Of a DNA stretch of 17,155 bases, positions 7,098 through 13,114 are shown piece by piece (positions within the stretch are counted from its first letter, which is position 1; the number at the start of each line of letters is the position of its first letter). A program made the position numbers and the translations under genes. Below the pieces are notes generated by a model. The model worked only from the letters and a program-made list of their open reading frames with translations. It was not told the DNA's origin and searched no databases. This stretch comes from Pseudomonadota bacterium (GTDB lineage: Bacteria > Pseudomonadota > Gammaproteobacteria > Burkholderiales > Burkholderiaceae_C), in contig JAEWPH010000296.1 in the NCBI GenBank assembly GCA_023460715.1, positions 1 through 17,155 on the forward strand, in the 5' to 3' direction.

Positions 7098-7148
7098 GGC
7101 AGCGCCGACAGCCCTTTTGATGACGCCAGCAGTGCTGTAGGACAAGAG

Positions 7149-7164
7149 CGGCAAACGGTTGCCG
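7149..7164. promoter_or_regulatory. inverted repeat in the divergent promoter gap
   Basis: CGGCAA-ACGG-TTGCCG forms a perfect 6-bp inverted repeat in the 230-nt gap between the divergent pseudouridine synthase and AsmA genes. It could be an operator for either gene; no hexamers could be linked to it. Confidence 0.25.
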
Positions 7165-7313
7165 ATACGGTGCAACGGGGGGCCGCCGCACTAGCATTCG
7201 GGCCTAAGACTCCTACCGGTGTTCCGCCGGTGCAGCAGCAGGCGAGGTTCCGCACACCGCACGTGCCCATCCGGCCCTGCCCCGCCGCAGCGCCGCAGGA
7301 ACCCGCCATCGAC

Positions 7314-9713
7314 ATGACCGCTGATTCACCCCCCTCGCCCTCCGCTGCCGCTCCCCGCCCGTCCCGAAAGACGCACTGGGTGATTCGGTGGCTGCTGGGT
7401 ACGTTGGCCGCGCTGGTGGCCCTGCTGGTGGTGGCGGCCATCCTGATCACCCATTGGGACTGGAACCGCCACAAACCGTGGATCAACGAGAAGGTAAGCG
7501 AGGCCACGGGCCGCCGCTTCGCCATCGAAGGGGATCTGTCGGCCGATTGGCACTGGCCCCAGCCGCTGGAAACCGGCTGGCGCCGCTGGGTGCCCGGCGT
7601 GACAGTGCAGGCCCGGCAGCTGGTGATGGACAACCCGCCGCAGTTCGCGATCGCAGAAGAGCCCGCGGCCGGGGACAAGACCCTGCCCGCCGTGCCGCGC
7701 AAGCCCGCGCCCCGGCGGGTGACGGCGGCAGCCAGCGCGGATGCACCGGCTGCGGCAGCGTCGTCAGCGGCGTTGGCCGCCTCGGCTGCGTCCGCCGCGA
7801 ACGGAGCAGCTTCCACCCCGGCCGTGCAGGCCTCGGCGGCGCAGACGCAGCCTGCACCAACCGCCGTCTCCAGCGCCCTGGCCCGGGAGAACGGCGACCC
7901 CGAAGCCGATGCGCCACCACGCCCGCCCGAGACCATGGGCACCATCGGCAGTGCCAGCGCCACGCTGCAGCTGCTGCCGTTGCTTGCACGCACCGTGGTG
8001 CTCGACACCGTGGTGCTCACGGCACCGGACATCGTGCTCGGCCGCAAGTCGGATGGCACCAACAACTGGACCTTCCAGCGGCGCGAGGACAGCGGCGAGA
8101 CCGAACCGAAGGACAACCCCTGGGACCTGAGCGTGGGCCAGCTCATCATCCGCGGCGGCTGGCTGGGTTATTCCGACGGCAGCAAGGACCTGGCGCTGCG
8201 TGCCCGCATCGACACCATCGACACGCCCGCCGGGCAGGCTCCGGGCAAGTACGGCGTGCGCGTCGGACTGGAGGGGCGCTACGGCAAGGCGCGCGTGCAG
8301 GGCGAGGGCCAGGGCGGCTCCATCCTCTCGCTGCGCGACAAGGTGGTGAACTATCCGCTGCAGTTCAAGGCCCGCGCCGGCAGCGTGCAGACCGAGGTCG
8401 AGGGCATCCTCGCCAACCCCGCGGCGCTGGACGGCATGGACCTGCAGGTGATGCTCAAGGCCAGCAGCATGGCAGACCTCTATGCCCTGACCAGGCTCGT
8501 CCTGCCCAACACGCCGCCCTTCCAGACGCGTGGGCACCTGGTGGGCAATCTGCGCCCCGATCAGGCCACGTGGGAGTACCGGGAGTTCCATGGCACCGTG
8601 GGTGAAAGCGACCTGCACGGCGGCCTGAAGTACACCTCCGGCCAGCCCCGGCCCAAGCTGCAGGGCACGATGACCTCCAAGCAGCTGCGGCTGGCCGACC
8701 TGGGCCCCGTCATCGGCACGCCCAGCGAGGAAGGCAAGGCACAGACGGGCACTTCCAAGCGGCCCGGCAAGGTGCTGCCCGACTCCGCCTTCGCCACGGA
8801 CCGCTGGAACGCCATGGACGTGGACCTGACGTTCACCGGCGAGCGCATCGTGCGCCCCGGCAGCCTGCCGATCGAGAACCTGAACGTGCACGCCGTGCTC
8901 GACAATGCGCAGCTGACGCTGTCGCCGCTGCGCTTCGGCGTGGCGCAGGGCAAGATCGACTCGCAGGTGGTGCTCGACAGCCGCTCGGGCCCGCTCAAGA
9001 CGCAGCTGCGCGGTACGGTGGAAGGGTTGCGCCTCTCCGCCCTCTTCCCCGAGGTCGACCTGATGAAGAAGAGCTTCGGGCGGCTGGATGGCGCGGTCGC
9101 CCTGGCGGCCAATGGCAACTCGGTCGCCCGCATGCTGGGCAGCAGTTCGGGCGAGGCCCGCCTGTACATCCGCGATGGCACCTTCAGCAAGCAGATGCTG
9201 GACCTGGCCGCGCTCAATGTGGGCAGCGTGGTGGTGGCCAAGCTGTTCGGCGAGAACGAGGAAGTGAAGCTGCGCTGCGCCGTGGCCGACTTCGCCGTGA
9301 ACAACGGCGTGGCGCAGACACGCTCGGTCAAGCTCAGCACCGACGAAGCCGTGGTGCAGGCCACCGGAACCGTGGACCTGGGCAACGAGCAGATGGATCT
9401 GCGCATCAAGCCGGAATCGCTGCAATGGAAATTCCTGTCCCTGCGCACGCCGCTGTATGTGCGAGGCACCTTCGCTGATCCGAAGGTGGGCGTGGAAGCC
9501 GGCCCGCTGCTGCTGCGTGCCGGGGCGGCAGTGGCTGCGGTCGCCGTGGCGCCCGTGGCACTGGCCCTGGTGCCCATCACCGTGCCCGCGGCAGACGACG
9601 ACGAGAACTGCGCCGCCCTGCTGGCGCGGGCCAACGACGCGGTCAAGACCGGCAAGCCCGGCGCCGCACGGCCGGCCCGCGCTCCGGCATCCGCCGCTTC
9701 GCCCGCGCGCTGA
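7314..9713 (+). CDS. AsmA-family envelope protein
   Basis: A 799-residue protein of the AsmA family: inner-membrane anchored, mostly periplasmic proteins thought to help phospholipid transport or outer-membrane homeostasis. The N-terminus has a short Pro/Ser-rich cytoplasmic segment, one membrane helix (about 24-46), then the AsmA start DWNRHKPWINEKVSEATGRR (49-68). The C-terminal half has the AsmA_2-like repetitive beta pattern, with ARLYIRDGTF and later MDLRIKPESLQW, LYVRGTFADPKVGV and a hydrophobic tail AAVAAVAVAPVALALVPI. Residues about 114-208 form an Ala/Pro-rich low-complexity insertion. The frame is open well upstream of 7314, but that part is not family-like. The best ribosome site is a distant AGGA, 13 nt upstream of ATG 7314, so the start is moderately sure. 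It converges with the histidine kinase gene, 32 nt apart, with no visible terminator. Confidence 0.85.
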   Translation: MTADSPPSPSAAAPRPSRKTHWVIRWLLGTLAALVALLVVAAILITHWDWNRHKPWINEKVSEATGRRFAIEGDLSADWHWPQPLETGWRRWVPGVTVQARQLVMDNPPQFAIAEEPAAGDKTLPAVPRKPAPRRVTAAASADAPAAAASSAALAASAASAANGAASTPAVQASAAQTQPAPTAVSSALARENGDPEADAPPRPPETMGTIGSASATLQLLPLLARTVVLDTVVLTAPDIVLGRKSDGTNNWTFQRREDSGETEPKDNPWDLSVGQLIIRGGWLGYSDGSKDLALRARIDTIDTPAGQAPGKYGVRVGLEGRYGKARVQGEGQGGSILSLRDKVVNYPLQFKARAGSVQTEVEGILANPAALDGMDLQVMLKASSMADLYALTRLVLPNTPPFQTRGHLVGNLRPDQATWEYREFHGTVGESDLHGGLKYTSGQPRPKLQGTMTSKQLRLADLGPVIGTPSEEGKAQTGTSKRPGKVLPDSAFATDRWNAMDVDLTFTGERIVRPGSLPIENLNVHAVLDNAQLTLSPLRFGVAQGKIDSQVVLDSRSGPLKTQLRGTVEGLRLSALFPEVDLMKKSFGRLDGAVALAANGNSVARMLGSSSGEARLYIRDGTFSKQMLDLAALNVGSVVVAKLFGENEEVKLRCAVADFAVNNGVAQTRSVKLSTDEAVVQATGTVDLGNEQMDLRIKPESLQWKFLSLRTPLYVRGTFADPKVGVEAGPLLLRAGAAVAAVAVAPVALALVPITVPAADDDENCAALLARANDAVKTGKPGAARPARAPASAASPAR
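7653..7937 (+). repeat. low-complexity Ala/Pro-rich coding segment in the AsmA gene
   Basis: Residues about 114-208 are dominated by Ala, Pro, Ser and Gln, with runs such as AAAASSAALAASAASAA. The segment interrupts AsmA-type sequence between VMDNPPQFA and MGTIGSA. It probably forms a flexible periplasmic loop. Confidence 0.6.
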
Positions 9714-9745
9714 GCCCTCCTCGCGTGCAGCGGCGGCGCCCCCCG

Positions 9746-10564
9746 TCAGCGGTCAGCGGGTACGGTCACCTGTACCACCACGCCGCCCTGGGCGCCGTTC
9801 AGCACCTGCAAGGTGCCGCCAGTCCGCGCCACGCGCTCCCGCATGCTCGCCATGCCCAGGCCGGTGTGGACCAGGCCGCCGGGCGGCAAGCCCTTGCCGT
9901 TGTCCGAGACGGTCAGGTGCCATGCCCGGCCTGCGGGCGTTTCCTGCAGCGCCAGGGAGACCGAAACCTCCGTGGCCTGCGCATGCTGCAGCACGTTGCT
10001 GACAGCTTCCCGCACCACGCAGGTCAGCTCCCGGGCGCGCGTGCCAGCAGGCATGCCCTGGGCCCACTCCACGGACCAGACGAGCCGGATGTGGCGGCCC
10101 TCCAGCACCGGCTGCAGGCGGTGCCGCAGGCGCGCCAGACTGTCCGTCAGCGCATCGTCGTGGCCATCCATGGAGTCCACCAGCAGGCGTGCATCGAGCA
10201 TGCACTGCTCCAGCGCCTGCCGGGCCTGCGCGGGGGCATCGGCGTCCAGCAGCGCCATGGCGCTGACCAGTTGCGAGCCGATCTGGTCATGCAGGTCGCG
10301 GGCGATACGGCGGCGCTCGTCCCGCAGTTCGGGACTGGGCCGCAGGTGGCGGCGCGGGCGCCACCGCAGCACGCGCGGCAGCTGCGGCAACAACAGCGCG
10401 CCCATGCCCAGATTGCACGCCAGGCTGGCCAGGTACCAGCCCAGCCAGCCGCTCTGCGCCAGGGGCGCATGCAGCCAGAGCAGCACCCCGACATGCACCG
10501 CCAGTTGGGCGGCCCAGAGCCCCACACAGGCCAAGGCGAACACGGGAGGACGGGACAGGAACAC
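9746..10564 (-). CDS. NarL/LuxR-type sensor histidine kinase (HisKA_3 class)
   Basis: Membrane histidine kinase that should phosphorylate the response regulator encoded just upstream. The 272-residue protein has two N-terminal hydrophobic segments (about 8-31 and 40-60) with a very short loop, so no sizeable periplasmic sensor domain. The dimerisation/phosphoacceptor motif ERRRIARDLHDQIGSQL follows, with His92. The ATPase domain shows the N box REAVSNVLQHA (185-195), G1 box DNGKGL (221-226) and G2 box GLGMASMRER (235-244). The best start is GTG 10564, 56 nt after the regulator stop and without a clear ribosome site, so the true start is uncertain. The signal may be sensed in the membrane or by a partner protein. 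Regulator and kinase form a two-gene operon pointing away from the curli-like genes. Confidence 0.88.
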   Translation of the reverse strand: MFLSRPPVFALACVGLWAAQLAVHVGVLLWLHAPLAQSGWLGWYLASLACNLGMGALLLPQLPRVLRWRPRRHLRPSPELRDERRRIARDLHDQIGSQLVSAMALLDADAPAQARQALEQCMLDARLLVDSMDGHDDALTDSLARLRHRLQPVLEGRHIRLVWSVEWAQGMPAGTRARELTCVVREAVSNVLQHAQATEVSVSLALQETPAGRAWHLTVSDNGKGLPPGGLVHTGLGMASMRERVARTGGTLQVLNGAQGGVVVQVTVPADR

Positions 10565-10620
10565 GGTGCATCAGCCGTCAGGCACGGCCCCAGGGCGTCA
10601 GGCAGCAGATCGATCCCGGA

Positions 10621-11424
10621 TCAGAACAGGCCTCTGAGCGAGGCGAAGCGCACCGCCTGGGCCCGCGTGCGCACCTGCAGCTTGCGGTAGATGTTCTTGA
10701 TGTGCGTGTTCACGGTCATGGCACTGATGAGCAGGCGGGCGCCGATCTCCGCGCTGGTGTAGCCGCTGGCCACCATGCGCAGCACTTCCTTCTCGCGCAC
10801 GGACAGGCGCTCGGTGTCCGGGGCATCCTGCCGCCGCGCAGGCGATGCGCTGGTGGAGGTGCCCTGGTCGAAGCGCTGCAGGAGCCGGCGGGCCAGATTG
10901 GGCGTGATGGAAGCACCGCCATTGGCTACCTGCAGGACGGCCTGGGGGTAGCTGCCGAACCAGGAGTTCTTCACCAGGTAGCCGGTGGCGCCCAGCTCGA
11001 AGGCCCGCAGCACCTGCTCGTCCGCGTCCATGATGGAGATCATCACCGCCTCGGCCGAGGGCCGTGCGGACTTCATGCAGTCGATGAGCGTGAAGCCCTC
11101 GCCATCGCCCAGGTGCAGGTCGACCAGCATCACATCGAATTCATGCTGCTTGATGGCACGGCGTCCCTCCCGCACATTGGTCGCCTGGCCCACCAGCAGC
11201 GTGCGCGGGTCGGCCATGAGTTCCTGGCCGATCACGCGGCGCATGTGCGCGTCGTCATCGATGAGCAGCACCCGCACCGGCTTTTCGACCTGGCCGGCCA
11301 GAAAGTCCGGCCACACGGATGGCGGGTTGCGGTGCATGGCGAACTGCCCTCCCGACAAAGCGCCCCGTTCGAGTACGGCCACGGCGCCATCGCATTCGCC
11401 CACTGTCACTCCAACACTTGTCAT
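10621..11424 (-). CDS. NarL/LuxR-family response regulator
   Basis: DNA-binding regulator controlled by phosphorylation. The 267-residue protein has a receiver domain (about 50-168) with the acidic pocket IDDD (55-58), phosphoacceptor Asp102 in VDLHLGDG, Ser130 and Lys152. The LuxR-type HTH domain (about 205-263) has LSVREKEVLRMVASGYTSAEI and AMTVNTHIKNIYRKLQVRTR. An unusual ~48-residue leader precedes the receiver. ATG 11424 has a strong AGGAG 5 nt upstream; an alternative ATG at 11337 (residue 30) also has GGAGGG 9 nt upstream, so two forms are possible. The gene heads an operon with the histidine kinase and is divergent from the curli-like operon across a 596-nt AT-rich gap. By analogy with the LuxR-type curli activator CsgD it is a candidate regulator of that operon; this is inference. 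Confidence 0.9.
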   Translation of the reverse strand: MTSVGVTVGECDGAVAVLERGALSGGQFAMHRNPPSVWPDFLAGQVEKPVRVLLIDDDAHMRRVIGQELMADPRTLLVGQATNVREGRRAIKQHEFDVMLVDLHLGDGEGFTLIDCMKSARPSAEAVMISIMDADEQVLRAFELGATGYLVKNSWFGSYPQAVLQVANGGASITPNLARRLLQRFDQGTSTSASPARRQDAPDTERLSVREKEVLRMVASGYTSAEIGARLLISAMTVNTHIKNIYRKLQVRTRAQAVRFASLRGLF

Positions 11425-11516
11425 AGGTGCTCCTCTCTTGTATTCCGGTGCGACTTTTGATTACGAAAAGCACACCGGGAGGAATTAAAGAACAAATATC
11501 TACATGCGGGCTGCCG

Positions 11517-11544
11517 TTTATACAGAGGTTACTTTAGACACAAT
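11517..11544 (-). promoter_or_regulatory. candidate promoter of the response regulator gene
   Basis: On the minus strand ATTGTG (11544-11539) and TATAAA (11522-11517) are separated by 16 nt. Transcription would start near 11509, giving a leader of about 85 nt. The -35 box touches the first ATTAGATA repeat. The hexamers are only moderately close to consensus. Confidence 0.35.
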
Positions 11545-11564
11545 TAGATACTAACCATTAGATA
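11543..11564. repeat. 8-bp direct repeat ATTAGATA, possible operator
   Basis: ATTAGATA occurs at 11543-11550 and 11557-11564, a 14-bp period, with a further TTAGA at 11534-11538. The copies overlap or abut the candidate -35 of the regulator gene. They could be binding half-sites for the LuxR-type regulator or another protein; no binding data can be inferred from sequence alone. Confidence 0.35.
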
Positions 11565-11960
11565 AACGCGGCCGGAACATCACGGATAACCAGAAACAAC
11601 CCTACTACTCGAGAGAAGTGCAAAACGCATATTCCACAGAGAGGAAAAGGCTGGAAGCCATCGGTACTTATCCGCGTCATATTCCGGTCATTCAATCTTG
11701 CGCAAGCCTCCTGTCGTTAAACACATGCCTCGCTTGCCATTACTTTTGTTTCATTTGGACACTACCTTCAATGGCACGTCCAGAAATCGATTGAGACCTC
11801 TCTGGAGTGGCTGAAAACAAGGGGGCCTAGCCTCCTGTGCAAGGGTGTTCACGCGCCACAAGCCGGCTACCCCGATCCGGAGATGTTCGGCGGTGCCCCC
11901 GCATCACACACTGCAGCCAGACAACAGCACAGCGCCATATCGCTGATGTTGTCGACCCGC

Positions 11961-11991
11961 TGCCGGGACCGGAATGGGCCGGTTCCCGGCA
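11961..11991 (+). promoter_or_regulatory. 5'-leader hairpin of the curlin-like gene
   Basis: TGCCGGGACCGG (11961-11972) pairs with CCGGTTCCCGGCA (11979-11991) with one bulged nucleotide and a 6-nt AATGGG loop. It ends 30 nt before the start codon and 16 nt before the AAGGAG ribosome site. No T-tract follows, so it is not a terminator. It could stabilise the mRNA 5' end or bind a regulator. Confidence 0.5.
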
Positions 11992-12020
11992 TGTGTCAGA
12001 AGCAACCAAGGAGTGTGATC

Positions 12021-12506
12021 ATGAAGAAGCTTGCAATTCTCTCCCTCAGCCTGTTCGCCGCCAGCGCCTTTGCCGGTGGCTACGGTGGTGGCAACAATGG
12101 CGGTGGCAATGGGGGCAACAACGGCGGCGGCAGCAGCACCCCCGAGATCAACATCAACGCCACCAGCCTGCAACTGACCTCGCTGTCGCACAGCTCGGTG
12201 AAGAACGACGCCGAGTTCGGCGGCGCGGCCCGCCAGAACCTGGCCAGCAACACCGGCTACGTGACCGTGGACGACACCTCCGTGCAGATGGTGTCCGCCA
12301 AGTACACGACGATCGCCAACAAGGCCAGCGGCTCGCAGGCCGTGGCCACGCAAAGCCTGGCCTCCAACATCGGCCACGTGAACGTCGGCGGCGAGCAACT
12401 GCAGCTGGTGGCTGCACGCAACTCCTACATCGGCAACTACGCCAACGGCAGCTCCAGCGCCGTGCAGAACATCTCCACCAACAACGGCTGCCAGGCCTGC
12501 AACTGA
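12021..12506 (+). CDS. curlin-like secreted repeat protein (putative fibre subunit)
   Basis: A 161-residue secreted protein. The signal peptide MKKLAILSLSLFAASAFA (1-18) is followed by a Gly/Asn-rich segment (19-39, GGYGGGNNGGGNGGNNGGG) and PEININATSLQL. This layout closely parallels E. coli CsgA, whose mature Gly/Asn-rich first 22 residues target it to CsgG. Three imperfect repeats follow: 48-85, 86-124 and 125-161. Their shared pattern is roughly xSxQ(L/M)xSxxxxxxxNxA...AxQxLASNxGxVxV; the third is shortened and ends NNGCQACN. Conserved Q, N and A positions recall curlin repeats, though spacing differs, so I infer a beta-solenoid or amyloid-like subunit. ATG 12021 has a strong AAGGAG 7 nt upstream. 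It is the first gene of an operon with a CsgG/HfaB-type channel gene. Alternative reading: a holdfast-type adhesin subunit. Only two cysteines, C157 and C160, both at the C-terminus. Confidence 0.75.
   Translation: MKKLAILSLSLFAASAFAGGYGGGNNGGGNGGNNGGGSSTPEININATSLQLTSLSHSSVKNDAEFGGAARQNLASNTGYVTVDDTSVQMVSAKYTTIANKASGSQAVATQSLASNIGHVNVGGEQLQLVAARNSYIGNYANGSSSAVQNISTNNGCQACN
12162..12503 (+). repeat. three imperfect ~38-residue coding repeats
   Basis: The units span 12162-12275, 12276-12392 and 12393-12503. They share TSLQL/TSVQM/EQLQL openings and AARQNLASNTG/VATQSLASNIG/SAVQNISTNNG cores. Conservation is in protein more than DNA, so they look old rather than freshly duplicated. Confidence 0.7.
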
Positions 12507-12544
12507 TCGCAGCCCTACAGCACTGCCTGCCAGCAAGACCGCGC

Positions 12545-12579
12545 GCAGGCCCCGAGACGGGGGCCGGCCGCGGGCCTGC
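12545..12579 (+). promoter_or_regulatory. intercistronic stem-loop with two alternative folds
   Basis: GCAGGCCC (12545-12552) pairs perfectly with GGGCCTGC (12572-12579). A competing hairpin pairs GGCCCC (12548-12553) with GGGGCC (12560-12565). It lies between the curlin-like gene and the next gene, 12 nt before the GAGG ribosome site. No T-tract follows. It may protect the upstream message or limit translation downstream. Confidence 0.45.
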
Positions 12580-12600
12580 CTGGCGGGATAGAGGTCCACC

Positions 12601-13041
12601 ATGGCATCAATCTCCGTGAAGCAGTTTTTTCTCCTCAAGGCAGGCGTCTGCCTGCTGACGGTCTTCACCGCCCCGGCCCTGCTGGCCGCGCCCGGCGAAG
12701 ATCCGGTGATCCTGAACCAGCCGGTACAGCACCTGTCGCTGCCGCTGAACAATGCCGCCCGGTCCCAGGGACTGGAAACCCAGGACGACATGCCGTCCTA
12801 TATCAAGGCCAAGGTGGCGCGGTTCGAGGCCAAGGCCTTCTCCGACCAGGCCGCCGGCATCGCCACGGACAGCGATGTGGTGACCCGCGCCAATGCCCAG
12901 GGCCAGCGCAAGACCTGCGTGCAGGAAGTGGGCAGCACCACGCCGGCCACCGGCGCCGCCGGTGCCTTCAACCGCTATGGACCGAGCCCGCAGCAGCAGG
13001 TGGTGGTGCTGCGCGGCGATCTGATCAACGTCTGCAACTGA
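12601..13041 (+). CDS. small exported protein of the curli-like operon
   Basis: A 146-residue protein of no family I recognise firmly. A signal peptide is clear: short basic start, hydrophobic core LLKAGVCLLTVFTAPALL and cleavage near ALLAA-PGED (about 29-31). The mature part has an acidic/amphipathic middle (about 60-95), a TCVQEVGS segment with C106, a Gly/Ala/Pro-rich linker (112-131) and a beta-like C-terminal strand QQQVVVLRGDLINVCN. It ends in Cys-Asn, as does the curlin-like protein before it, and the last ten bases before and through the stop are identical (CTGCAACTGA). Possible roles are a minor or nucleating subunit, an HfaA-like attachment protein, or a periplasmic accessory to the channel; none can be proved. 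ATG 12601 follows GAGG by 6 nt. It lies 94 nt after the fibre subunit gene and 73 nt before the channel gene. Confidence 0.7.
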   Translation: MASISVKQFFLLKAGVCLLTVFTAPALLAAPGEDPVILNQPVQHLSLPLNNAARSQGLETQDDMPSYIKAKVARFEAKAFSDQAAGIATDSDVVTRANAQGQRKTCVQEVGSTTPATGAAGAFNRYGPSPQQQVVVLRGDLINVCN

Positions 13042-13114
13042 ACCGGACGGGCCCGCTGGCCGGCGCCAAGGCGCTGGGGCGAGGATTGCCCGCCGGTTTC
13101 CGAGGGGGATGACC

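Larger units (their letters stand above)
11425..12020. promoter_or_regulatory. AT-rich divergent control region
   Basis: This 596-nt gap separates the regulator gene (-) from the curlin-like gene (+). By hand count 11461-11820 is about 45% GC, against about 70% in the flanking genes. No gene is supported in it. It holds direct repeats near 11543-11564, a candidate promoter for the regulator, a hairpin at 11820-11836 (AGGGGGC/GCCTCCT with one G-U pair) and a strong hairpin at 11961-11991. No convincing + strand promoter was assigned. Its length and composition suit complex regulation, perhaps with nucleoid proteins. Confidence 0.6.

Noticed and set aside
6320..8149. Very long minus-strand frame (609 codons) spanning two genes
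   Set aside because: It runs out of frame through the pseudouridine synthase and antisense to the AsmA gene; no coherent domain.
7764..9425. Minus-strand 553-codon frame opposite the AsmA gene
   Set aside because: His/Gln-rich antisense composition; AsmA features on the + strand are clear.
11717..11743. Possible flagellar-type promoter (TAAA...GCC) in the control region
   Set aside because: Spacer is 14 nt and the -10 half matches poorly.
11827..12009. 60-codon minus-strand frame in the divergent control region
   Set aside because: TTG start, no ribosome site, no recognisable features, and it overlaps the leader hairpin.
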